Source: CAYPFY01 sp964410105
GTDB taxonomy: Bacteria > Bacteroidota > Ignavibacteria > UBA10030 > SZUA-254
Direction: 5' to 3'
NCBI GenBank assembly: GCA_964410105.1
Contig: CAYPFY010000032.1
Span: forward strand, 1 to 20,512
DNA length: 20,512 nucleotides
Position 1 is the first letter of the stretch, and each line of letters begins with the position of its first letter. Below are positions 1 to 6,857 of the stretch, in pieces. The notes under the pieces were generated by a model, which had not been told where the DNA came from, searched no databases, and saw only the letters and a list, made by a program, of their open reading frames with translations. Position numbers and translations under genes: made by a program.

Positions 1-71
1 CCTGCGACGCCGAGCGAAACTACCGCCATCGTGAGCAGCACGAGGGGAACAAGTAGTTTAAGATGTTTCAT
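1..71 (-). CDS. Exported protein, N-terminal fragment (runs off left edge)
   Basis: Only the first 23 codons are inside the window. They begin with ATG at 71-69 (complement), and an AGGAGG ribosome site lies 4 bases upstream. The peptide starts MKHLKLL and continues LVPLVLLTMAVVSLGVAG: a short basic start followed by a long hydrophobic stretch, as in a Sec signal peptide or a signal anchor. No lipobox cysteine is seen before the edge. The mature protein is not visible, so no function can be given. The coding bases 1-55 are identical to the complement of 20458-20512, which encodes the start of another exported protein at the other end of the window. The two genes therefore belong to one family or share a copied leader. 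Confidence 0.7.
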   Translation of the reverse strand, partial: MKHLKLLVPLVLLTMAVVSLGVA

Positions 72-96
72 ATATCCTCCTACAAGGAAGTGTTAT

Positions 97-120
97 GAAT
101 TGTGGATTAGTGAATTAGTG
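97..120. repeat. Three tandem degenerate 8-mers
   Basis: Three consecutive 8-base units are seen: GAATTGTG, GATTAGTG and AATTAGTG. The last two differ at one base and the first is more diverged. They sit 26-49 bases upstream of the start codon of the exported-protein gene at the left edge, inside its presumed leader. They could be a protein-binding array or a slipped-strand remnant. Nothing more can be said from one copy. Confidence 0.4.
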
Positions 121-277
121 GATTTTGAATTTTCGGGTGTGGAATTCTTTCGGAAGTAGGCGGGAAGTGTCATCGGAAGCGCTGCTCTCGGCACCGGGGT
201 CAAACAATCGTGAAGGTGAAAAAACCGCGCGAAAAAGTAACAAGACTCAGGCAATGGTATCCCGAAACATTTTGAAT

Positions 278-309
278 AAAAAAATCACGGCACGATCACC
301 CGGGGTGAT
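278..309 (-). terminator. Terminator- or attenuator-like hairpin with T7
   Basis: Read on the minus strand, ATCACC pairs with GGTGAT across a 3-base loop (295-309). After a short gap comes a second GTGAT directly followed by seven T (278-284). The first ATCAC could pair with either GTGAT, so two exclusive hairpins are possible, one ending at the T-run. The element lies between a strong minus-strand promoter (538-566) and the exported-protein gene at 1-71. It could end a small RNA of about 250 nt or attenuate the long leader. The stems are short, so this is tentative. Confidence 0.3.
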
Positions 310-537
310 ACATGCATTGAATTTTCCGTCACAAATAAAGTCTGAATGCGATCGAATCAGCGCGATATTAAAGTGCGATGTCAACGCGGTTGCTCTGTGT
401 AACGCCACTGCAACTTGAGATGCGAGAATCGTGACTGAGCGTGAGACTCGGAATTCAGGCGCTCACATCTTCCAGTGTTCAGAAAGGTGAGGAAGCGCTG
501 GACGATTGATCAGGGACAATGACCGAACGCCTGACCA

Positions 538-566
538 ATTGTAAGAAAACTTACATAGATTGTCAA
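538..566 (-). promoter_or_regulatory. Strong sigma70-type promoter
   Basis: The complement reads TTGACA (566-561), a 17-base spacer, then TACAAT (543-538). That is a perfect -35 and a 5/6 match to the -10. The spacer and -10 also contain an inverted repeat TGTAAG-N4-CTTACA (540-555), which could be an operator covering the promoter. Transcription would run toward the exported-protein gene at the left edge, giving a leader of about 460 nt, or would make a separate small RNA. Confidence 0.55.
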
Positions 567-797
567 GTGTTTTTGCAAAAAAAAACCCCATTACAAAAAT
601 ATTTGCGTTATTTCCCTCAAAATTCCCTCCAAGGATTTCCAGGGTTGATTTCCCAGCTTGAGGTGAGGACCGTGAAAATTCCCATAAAATGAGCCCAGGT
701 TATTGCGTCACATGCCGTCGCCAATTTCCGCAAACCTGCAAAATATGGGGCAATATGGGGGGTTTAGTAACCCGCGCTTAAGCGGAAGAGATAGATG

Positions 798-872
798 CGG
801 GGCCGACGGGACTCGAACCCGCGACCTTCTGCGTGACAGGCAGACGTTCTAACCAAGCTGAACTACGACCCC
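798..872 (-). tRNA. tRNA-Asp (anticodon GTC)
   Basis: The complement folds as a complete cloverleaf: acceptor GGGGTCG with CGGCCCC, anticodon stem TCTGC/GCAGA around loop CTGTCAC (anticodon GTC at 837-835), and T-loop TTCGAGT. The discriminator is G (798), an identity base of tRNA-Asp. No CCA is encoded (the next bases are CA), so the end must be added by CCA-adding enzyme. A promoter lies about 50 bases upstream. Confidence 0.97.
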
Positions 873-921
873 GAAATCCTTAAACTGGCAATCTCAACCC
901 GTCTCCGGGAGGCAGGAGGCA

Positions 922-953
922 CAAATGTAATGATTCTCACCCAAAATCGCAAA
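922..953 (-). promoter_or_regulatory. tRNA-Asp promoter
   Basis: On the minus strand TTGCGA, a 17-base spacer and TACATT form a sigma70-like promoter. The same bases fit the Bacteroidota consensus TTTG-N20-TAnnTTTG (TACATTTG at 929-922, TTTG at 953-950). The -10 ends 49 bases before the tRNA 5' end. It lies in the 184-base gap between the glycosyltransferase stop and the tRNA. Confidence 0.5.
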
Positions 954-1056
954 GCGTATTTTGCAGCATAATTCAAATCGATCCGCCGAGTCACTATCAC
1001 GGCAGGCGAATGAGCCCCCGCTCGAGTGCTGTTGATCGCTTTGTGAAAGCCACTCA

Positions 1057-3288
1057 TCATTTTGAAGAGCCCTTGGCGACTTTGATCCTTCCCTGCATTT
1101 TCTGAAGCGAATCCTGGGCCGGCTGATAATTCGGCGCAACCCGCAATACCGCGTTGTAATGGTATTCCGCCGCTTCGGTTTTCCCCACCCCTGAGAGCAA
1201 CTGCCCCATAAGAAAATGCGCCAGCACATTGTTGGAATCGGAGCGAAGAGCCACGTCCAGCTGGTTCATCGCCTCGATGCGTTTACCCTGCATGGCGTAG
1301 AGCCTGCCGAGATTCACCCGGGGGTCAACCGCATCCGGGTTCAGCTCCGAGGCACGGCGCCAGTGCTGTTCGGCATCAGCCATTTGTCCGCTGCGGGCAA
1401 GTGCAGTACCGAGATTGAGGTGTGCATTCCAGTGGGAGGGATTGGCCTGCAGGGCGGATTGATAGAGCGTCACCGCGTCGTCCTTCTTCCCCATATTATC
1501 ATAAAGAATTCCCAGATCGAAGTACGCATCGGCATCCGTCGAATCGAGTTGTATTGCGCGGACGAATTCTCTGATCGCATCGTTGGTTCTCCCCTGACGG
1601 CCCGCCACGATTCCCTGAATCTCGTGGGCTTTGGAATTCTGGGGATCGATTCTCAGGATGCGTTCGCTCGCCTCGGTGGCATTCTGGAGATCCCCCTGAT
1701 CCGCATAAATATGTGCCAGTTGCGTGAGCCCGGTAACGCCCGTCGAGTCATACGCGGCAGCCTCCCGCAAGTGGCTTTTTGATTCGTCGAGCCTCCCTTC
1801 ATCGGCAAGCAGGCTCGCAAGGAGGATATGCGAATGAGCGTCGCTCGGGACGCGTGCAAGGATCCATTCGTATTCCGCGATCGCATCGCGACGCCGGCCG
1901 ATGGTGGCAAGCGTCCGCGCAAGATTTCCGTGCGGCCTGAGCTCATCGGGAGCCAGGCGGATCGCCTCCCTGAACCTCGGAATGGCTTCGACATATCTGC
2001 CCGAATCGGAAAGCGCGAGGCCGAGGCTATTCTGCGCGACGTAGTTGCCTGAGGTCACCGCAAGGGCGTGGGAGAAGAGCGAGACGCTATCCTTCCAGTA
2101 ACGGGAGACGCTTTCGGTGCCATAAATCATGAGGACGACGCAGAGAGCGAATCCGACGGAAACAATCGTCCGCCCGATGCGGGATTTTCCCAAAAGGTCA
2201 CGGGCTCCCCAGGCGCACGCAATGGACAGGCCTATCAGGGGAATATACATGTACCGGTCAGCCATCGCCTGCTGGCCCACCTGCACGAGTCCGGACATTG
2301 GCACAAGTGTACCTACAAACCACAACCAGCCCACGAGCAGATAGGGCCGGCTCTTCCGGAGATCCCAGGCGATGGCGGTAATCACCGTCAAGAGAAGGAG
2401 CGCTGCTGCGACGTCTCCCATCCTGATCCATGGGCCGGGGTGAGGATAGAAGATCGCCAACCCGGTGGGCACAAACGTCTTGGCGATATACAGCGCGTAA
2501 GAAACAATTGCGTTCGCAATCCGCAGGGAAACGGGGAGAGCGGTAGAAGGGGCCACACTTCCCCCCTGATTCTGCGCAATATACGTGACGACCGAGGAGA
2601 TAACGGCGAGAATGAAAAACGGGATTTTTTCAACGACTAGCGTCCTGAGGGAAAGTCCCTCTCCCCCTGATCCAGGTGATGCCTGCATCCTTCGGAGGGG
2701 CCAATAATCAAGAAGGAGAAACACGAACGGGAGGGTGACGAGAACGGGCTTTGCCATCAGGCCCGCGGCACAGAGGGCAAGGGCAAGTATGAAGCTCCAG
2801 CGGGAGTGATCACGTGCGTAGCGAACATACGCTATGAGAGAGAGCATCCAGAAGACGCCGCTCAGGACATCCTTACGAGCTGAAATCCATGCCACCGACT
2901 CGACGTGCAGGGGGTGGATGGCAAAGACAAAGGCAACAAAGGCGCTCGGCCATAGCGCTCCCGTCATACGTTCGAGCGCAAGAAAAAGGAGGATCGTCCC
3001 GATGAGATGCAGGAGCAGATTCATCGCATGATGAAACCGGGCGTCCATGCCGAAGAGGCTCACATCCAAAGAGTGGGACAACCAGACCAGGGGGTGCCAG
3101 TTCGATTCGTAAAAGGTCTGGAACGACCAGGAAACAGTCTGGGGGGAGATCCCTGAGCGGACATGGTCGTTTCCCGTCACATAAATGGGATCATCGAAAT
3201 TCACGAATCCGCTTTTCAGGACCGGTGAGAACGCAATGAGTGTCCCCCCTGCAAGAAGCAGGAGGATGATAAGCTTTTGCTGCCTCAT
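1057..3288 (-). CDS. TMTC-like membrane glycosyltransferase with 9 C-terminal TPRs
   Basis: This 743-aa protein has an N-terminal polytopic membrane part (about 1-410, starting with a strong hydrophobic helix at 6-21) and nine consecutive 34-residue TPRs (about 414-721). The membrane part has the layout of GT-C mannosyltransferases of the PMT/TMTC type. An acidic pair sits in the first outer loop (NFDDPIYVT, D32/D33), followed by HPLHVESVAWISARKDVL, LLLDYWPLRR and a DUF1736-like segment ending in AIFYPHPGP. Related proteins move a sugar from a polyprenyl-phosphate carrier to protein on the outer face of the membrane; substrate and acceptor here are unknown. No ribosome site precedes ATG 3288, so initiation may be leaderless or SD-independent. 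A paralogue lies at 9590-12085. The family call is firm; the exact reaction is inference. Confidence 0.8.
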   Translation of the reverse strand: MRQQKLIILLLLAGGTLIAFSPVLKSGFVNFDDPIYVTGNDHVRSGISPQTVSWSFQTFYESNWHPLVWLSHSLDVSLFGMDARFHHAMNLLLHLIGTILLFLALERMTGALWPSAFVAFVFAIHPLHVESVAWISARKDVLSGVFWMLSLIAYVRYARDHSRWSFILALALCAAGLMAKPVLVTLPFVFLLLDYWPLRRMQASPGSGGEGLSLRTLVVEKIPFFILAVISSVVTYIAQNQGGSVAPSTALPVSLRIANAIVSYALYIAKTFVPTGLAIFYPHPGPWIRMGDVAAALLLLTVITAIAWDLRKSRPYLLVGWLWFVGTLVPMSGLVQVGQQAMADRYMYIPLIGLSIACAWGARDLLGKSRIGRTIVSVGFALCVVLMIYGTESVSRYWKDSVSLFSHALAVTSGNYVAQNSLGLALSDSGRYVEAIPRFREAIRLAPDELRPHGNLARTLATIGRRRDAIAEYEWILARVPSDAHSHILLASLLADEGRLDESKSHLREAAAYDSTGVTGLTQLAHIYADQGDLQNATEASERILRIDPQNSKAHEIQGIVAGRQGRTNDAIREFVRAIQLDSTDADAYFDLGILYDNMGKKDDAVTLYQSALQANPSHWNAHLNLGTALARSGQMADAEQHWRRASELNPDAVDPRVNLGRLYAMQGKRIEAMNQLDVALRSDSNNVLAHFLMGQLLSGVGKTEAAEYHYNAVLRVAPNYQPAQDSLQKMQGRIKVAKGSSK

Positions 3289-3377
3289 AATCGGATTAAA
3301 TGTTGTGCCGGCCCTAAGATAAAAAATCCCGCCGACATTTTAAACAATGCGCGCCATGGCCGCAGTTAAAAGAAAAC

Positions 3378-3406
3378 TTGTCAACGTGAGGCCCGTTTTG
3401 TAATTT
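3378..3406 (+). promoter_or_regulatory. Promoter of the DUF72 gene, implying a leaderless mRNA
   Basis: TTGTCA (3378-3383), a 17-base spacer and TAATTT (3401-3406) form a good sigma70-type promoter. The -10 ends 5 bases before ATG 3412, so the expected transcription start falls on or next to the A of the start codon. The gene has no Shine-Dalgarno sequence, which agrees. Confidence 0.5.
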
Positions 3407-3411
3407 TCGCA

Positions 3412-4275
3412 ATGGGCAAAGTCTACGTAGCGATGGGGGGATGGGATTTAAGCCCCTTTGACGGGCGGTTCTATCCTGACCCGAAACCAAAATCCTTCAG
3501 AAAGCTGGCATTTTACAGCCACTTCCTTGACGCCGTGGAAGTGAATGCCACCTTTTACAACACGCATTTCTCCCCTGCTCAGATCAGGCGCTGGATCGCC
3601 GATGTTTCCGGGAACGAGAACTTCATTTTCACCATAAAGCTTTTCCACGGATTCACGCATACGTTTGACGCGACCGAGAGCGATGTCCGCTCAGTCCGCG
3701 CCCTGCTCGACATCCTCTCCCTGGCCGATAAGCTCGGAGGGCTTTTGGTCCAATTCCCCTACTCTTTCACCAGTGGCGCCGAACAGAAAAAGTACGTGCG
3801 GCATCTGGCCAAGACTTTCGGCGATTACCGCGTTTTTCTAGAGGTCCGGCATGATTCCTGGAAGGATCATGAGTTTTTCAGGGACAGCGGGCTTCGTCTC
3901 GTCAACGTGGATCTCCCCAAAATACTCAATCACATCCCCTTCGCTTCACACGCGTGGGGCGGCGCTGCATACTTTCGTATGATGGGGAGAAACTCGGCTG
4001 CTTGGCGATCTCCCTGGAGAAAAGACGGTATGCACATGGTCAGCGACCGGTATCATTACATTTACACCGACACCGAGCTCGAGGAGGTAGCAGCCACGAT
4101 CAGCAATCTTTCGCCGGATACAACCTTCGTAGTTTTCCACAACGATCCGGAGGCGAATTCATTGTACAACGGCTTCCGGCTTCGCCGGATCCTTCATCCT
4201 GATGCGCGGATTCGGGTCCCGCGCAGGATGGCGCAGAATTTTCCGCTGCTTAAGGAGTTCGCAGAGCCTGTTTAG
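3412..4275 (+). CDS. DUF72 (YecE-like) family protein
   Basis: The 287-aa protein matches the DUF72 TIM-barrel family in length and in landmark segments. These are the opening VYVAMGGWDLSPFDGRFYP (usually GtsGW...FYP), the FLDAVEVNATFYNTHF stretch, KLFHGFTHT, LLVQFPYSF, FLEVRHDSW, AAYFRMMGRNSAAW and the late FHNDPEANSLYN segment (family FNNH-like). The biochemical role of DUF72 is not settled; it is soluble and cytoplasmic. ATG 3412 is chosen because the family start lies there and a promoter ends just upstream. The gene converges on the SRAP gene, with only 4 bases between the two stop codons and no hairpin between them. Confidence 0.85.
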   Translation: MGKVYVAMGGWDLSPFDGRFYPDPKPKSFRKLAFYSHFLDAVEVNATFYNTHFSPAQIRRWIADVSGNENFIFTIKLFHGFTHTFDATESDVRSVRALLDILSLADKLGGLLVQFPYSFTSGAEQKKYVRHLAKTFGDYRVFLEVRHDSWKDHEFFRDSGLRLVNVDLPKILNHIPFASHAWGGAAYFRMMGRNSAAWRSPWRKDGMHMVSDRYHYIYTDTELEEVAATISNLSPDTTFVVFHNDPEANSLYNGFRLRRILHPDARIRVPRRMAQNFPLLKEFAEPV

Positions 4276-4279
4276 AAGG

Positions 4280-4999
4280 TCACCCCAGGGGTTTAAGGCA
4301 ATCGGTGGTCTCGTTTCGTGAATTGCTCACCACTTTCGAGACCCGGTAGGCACGAATCCGGACGGCGGGATAGGGCTTAAAAAGCTTTGAAAGTTTTTCA
4401 GTATCGTTATTCGACCGGTCGAGCCATTGCTCGAGGACTTTTTCGTCCAGAATCACCGGCATCCGGTTGTGTATCGGCTTCATCAGGGAGTTGGGTTCGG
4501 TCGTTATGATGGTAAAGGTGGGCAATTCCTCCCCTTTTGCATTTTTCCAGACTGAAAACAGGCCGGCGAGCGCCATCGGTATCTCATCTTTCCTCCGCAC
4601 GCACCACGGCTGTTTCTCCTCCACGGTCTTCTTTTTACCGCCGGCATCGGTCACTTTCTTCAGTTTCTGCCATTCATAGAAGGCATCCGCCGGGACGACG
4701 CACCGGCTGCTTTTAAAATAGGGGGCGAACAGCTTGCTCGCGAGAAGCGTTTCCGATCGGGCATTAAAGGTGGAGCCGAGAGTTTTTCCGTCTCTGGACC
4801 AGTGAGGGACGAGCCACCACTGCATCGGCTCGATACGGAGAGAATTCTGCCTCATCGAGATCACGGGGAGCTTCTGCATGGGAGAGGCGTTGTACCGAGG
4901 CAGGGAATCGAAGGGATCCCCAAAAACCTCCGCGTTCTTCACCCACGGCGCAAGGGAAAAAATCTTCTTCTCGGAAAGGACGGCATAGCGGCCGCACAC
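4280..4999 (-). CDS. yedK: SRAP abasic-site DNA-protein crosslink protein (YedK/HMCES)
   Basis: The 239-aa protein is a full-length SOS response-associated peptidase-fold protein. It forms a covalent thiazolidine link through Cys2 to abasic sites in single-stranded DNA and so shields them. Cys2 is in MCGRY; the other family residues are present: N37 in YNASP, N79 in FNARSE, E109 in DAFYEW, and H177 in HNRMPVIL. The start codon is GTG (4999-4997), with AAGGAG 8 bases upstream. It is fixed because Cys must follow the removed initiator residue. A region rich in Lys and Glu (about 111-130) is a modest insertion. Upstream on the same strand are a short ORF and a GvpL/F-like gene; no functional link is obvious. 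Confidence 0.93.
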   Translation of the reverse strand: MCGRYAVLSEKKIFSLAPWVKNAEVFGDPFDSLPRYNASPMQKLPVISMRQNSLRIEPMQWWLVPHWSRDGKTLGSTFNARSETLLASKLFAPYFKSSRCVVPADAFYEWQKLKKVTDAGGKKKTVEEKQPWCVRRKDEIPMALAGLFSVWKNAKGEELPTFTIITTEPNSLMKPIHNRMPVILDEKVLEQWLDRSNNDTEKLSKLFKPYPAVRIRAYRVSKVVSNSRNETTDCLKPLG

Positions 5000-5032
5000 G
5001 GCTCTGGCTCCTTTTGTAAACGCCCGATGGGC

Positions 5033-5206
5033 TTAAGGCAGGACCCTGTCGTTGGGAATAGGCGTCCGACGCCCAGAAAGATCCTTGAAATCCCTTAGAA
5101 AATCTTCGACATAACGCTGGCGCTCGTCCTCGCTCCGGAGCGTTAGCAGTTCGGCGCGACTCTCACGGATCAGCCTCACAACGTTATCGTCTGGGTGACG
5201 AAGCAT
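5033..5206 (-). CDS. Short hypothetical ORF, in frame after the upstream stop
   Basis: From ATG 5206 this encodes 57 aa, beginning MLRHPDDNVVRLIRES and ending RRTPIPNDRVLP. It is charged and likely helical. No ribosome site precedes the ATG. The frame is open for 13 more codons upstream (LAAIDTFEWFAKT), back to the TAA that ends the 402-aa gene, and is the same frame as that gene. Codon choice looks coding throughout. It may be a small gene with a non-ATG start, a read-through extension, or a relic of a longer 3' end cut off by one stop. The product is not recognised. It ends 33 bases before the SRAP gene. Confidence 0.4.
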   Translation of the reverse strand: MLRHPDDNVVRLIRESRAELLTLRSEDERQRYVEDFLRDFKDLSGRRTPIPNDRVLP

Positions 5207-5245
5207 CGTCTTCGCGAACCACTCGAATGTGTCGATGGCAGCCAG

Positions 5246-6454
5246 TTAAGTGCCGGAGAAAGTAAACCGCGTATTGGGGTTGGCCACCCGGATCATAAGC
5301 CTGTATTCCTCATACTGGGCCTGGATTGTCCGGATTTCCTGCCAGAAGTTTTTGCGCTTATCCTTGCCGACGGTATAGCGGACCGCGAGGATCGACTTCC
5401 AATCATCCATGAATGCATTATCCAGCCTGATCATGTAGTCGATCTTCGCCTTGGACGAATGGAGGAGAAGAGAGCTGTGGATATCCTGCGCTATCCCCTT
5501 CTCACGCATCATGAGTTTTTCAAGGATTTTTACGTCCCTCCCCTTGGGGGGGGCGGGATGCTTCAGGTCCCGCTGTGAGGTCCGTTCCTTCCTGCCGTCG
5601 CTCACCGCGGGAAGCCCGATAACATGCTGGTCAAAAACAAAAATCTCCACGTCCCACTCGACCGCGTCGTGCACATCGATCAGAATCCGCAGAAGCTCCA
5701 CGTAATTGTCCTCGATCCGGTTGATGATGCGCTCCCGACCCTGCATGATAGTCCAGAACGGGAGGGGCATGATGACATCCTCGCCCCGGAGCTGGTTAAG
5801 TATCCGTTCATGCTCGAACTTATACTCCGATGCCTTTGCGGGGGGAAGTATAGGCTTTCCGGTCTTATCGAGGGCATAATCGTGCCGGGTCAGCCTGTTC
5901 ATGTAGAAGCGCACATCTCCGTAGTCAAGCAGAAATATATTATTCATCCCATCGACTCCCTTGATCAGAAGCTTGCGCATCGGGACGCCTTTCCCCGTGC
6001 TCACCGGTGCGTAACTGACCCCGAGCATGTAGAACCAGTCCTCGGGCTTCAGCTCGATATCCATGGGCTGAGTGGGGAAAAGCTCCTTCGTCGCGAAATG
6101 TTCCATGATGGATGTTGTGGGCACCTCTGGAACTTCTTCGCGCGCTGGGGGGGTACGAGGCGGAGGCGCTGACGGCTCCGGAGGGAGGATGGGTTGCGGT
6201 GCGGCCTCGGCGACAGCCGCCGGTTCGGGCTGCTTTTCTGCTGCTACTTCCTGCTCGATGAGATAAATGATGAGCTCGCGGAGATCGCTCGAGAGGACAT
6301 ACTCGAACTGATTCAGGATTGCGGCGGCGACTTTTTCGACAGGCAGGTCGGCAAATGACTCGAGTTTTTTTCTGAGACCCTCATGCCTCTTGATTTTTTC
6401 GGAGAGCTCCTCGAGGATCAGCTCCGAAATCCTTTTGCGGGTATCTTCCTTCAT
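5246..6454 (-). CDS. GvpL/GvpF-like protein with helical N-terminal domain
   Basis: This 402-aa protein has a charged, helical N-terminal part (1-75), a Pro/Ala/Glu-rich linker (76-115) and a C-terminal part that follows the GvpL/GvpF gas-vesicle pattern. The matching elements are WFYMLGV near 140, LLIKGVDGMNNIFLLDYGDV near 162-181, then FEHERILNQLRGEDVIMPLPF (213-233; family HE.vl..l....vlPlrFGt). Later come EWDVEIFVFD (266-275) and a last strand pair ILAVRYTV...YRLMIRVANPNTRFTFSG, like family ...LTGPWPPYSF. GvpF and GvpL are accessory proteins of gas-vesicle assembly. No gvpA or other gvp gene is in the window, so a different role is possible. The gene starts 37 bases after tRNA-Ser and has no clear ribosome site. 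The family call comes from pattern only. Confidence 0.5.
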   Translation of the reverse strand: MKEDTRKRISELILEELSEKIKRHEGLRKKLESFADLPVEKVAAAILNQFEYVLSSDLRELIIYLIEQEVAAEKQPEPAAVAEAAPQPILPPEPSAPPPRTPPAREEVPEVPTTSIMEHFATKELFPTQPMDIELKPEDWFYMLGVSYAPVSTGKGVPMRKLLIKGVDGMNNIFLLDYGDVRFYMNRLTRHDYALDKTGKPILPPAKASEYKFEHERILNQLRGEDVIMPLPFWTIMQGRERIINRIEDNYVELLRILIDVHDAVEWDVEIFVFDQHVIGLPAVSDGRKERTSQRDLKHPAPPKGRDVKILEKLMMREKGIAQDIHSSLLLHSSKAKIDYMIRLDNAFMDDWKSILAVRYTVGKDKRKNFWQEIRTIQAQYEEYRLMIRVANPNTRFTFSGT

Positions 6455-6491
6455 ATGCCGATAGGTGCGGCGGATCCCAAAAAAAATTTCG

Positions 6492-6574
<83 letters not shown>

Positions 6575-6801
6575 AAAGGATTGCGCAAAGGCCACGATCC
6601 CTGGGGCCGTGCGAATGCGATTAATATAGAGAAATCTGCCAGCGAAATCAAGCAATTCATGCCGCCTTGCACACAATTCTACCTGGCATATGGTCAGTCC
6701 CGCGGAAAGCACCCCCCGGTCACTGGTCGGGTCTATCCTGCTCAATTCGATGGGAATCGCACGTCCGTCCAGGCCGGATAGGCGGGGGAACCCCGGAGGG
6801 T
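6575..6801. other. Intergenic stretch upstream of tRNA-Ser
   Basis: Apart from the tRNA-Ser promoter no element is certain. A CTATCC (about 6733-6738) and GGATAG (about 6776-6781) pair could close a larger fold, and GGGGGAACCCC (about 6784-6794) is a small palindrome. Open frames here lack ribosome sites and recognisable domains, so I call none of them a gene. Confidence 0.35.
6623..6651 (-). promoter_or_regulatory. tRNA-Ser promoter
   Basis: On the minus strand TTGATT (6651-6646), a 17-base spacer and TATATT (6628-6623) form a good sigma70-type promoter. The -10 ends 48 bases before the tRNA, almost the same distance as at tRNA-Asp. Confidence 0.5.
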
Positions 6802-6837
6802 AAAAAAAATAGCCGGCTCCGGTGGCATGGAGCCGGC
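6802..6837 (-). terminator. Rho-independent terminator of the T9SS-exported protein gene
   Basis: Read on the minus strand, GCCGGCTCC (6837-6829) pairs perfectly with GGAGCCGGC (6820-6812) over an 8-base loop, followed after two bases by eight T (6809-6802). It starts 20 bases after the stop codon of the gene ending at 6858. This is the clearest terminator in the window. Confidence 0.9.
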
Positions 6838-6857
6838 ATTGTAGGAGGATGGAGCTT

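Larger units (their letters stand above)
72..797. other. Long gene-poor stretch with regulatory signals
   Basis: About 720 bases lie between the edge gene and tRNA-Asp. The only sizeable open frame (125-418, +) has no ribosome site, recognisable domain or plausible composition, and I treat it as chance. Visible structure includes three tandem 8-mers (97-120) and an A9 run at 577-585. It also holds TTCCCTC twice near 610-630, a small GGGTT-N4-AACCC hairpin at 760-773 and a CGCTTAAGCG palindrome at 775-784. A strong minus-strand promoter and a terminator-like element are listed separately. The stretch is therefore likely leader and control DNA for the exported-protein gene at the left edge. Confidence 0.5.

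Noticed and set aside
125..418. 97-codon open frame (+) in the left gene-poor stretch
   Set aside because: No ribosome site, no domain-like pattern, and it runs opposite to a strong promoter and terminator-like element.
6730..6795. CTATCC/GGATAG fold as a riboswitch
   Set aside because: No known aptamer core was recognised and no gene follows in the right orientation.
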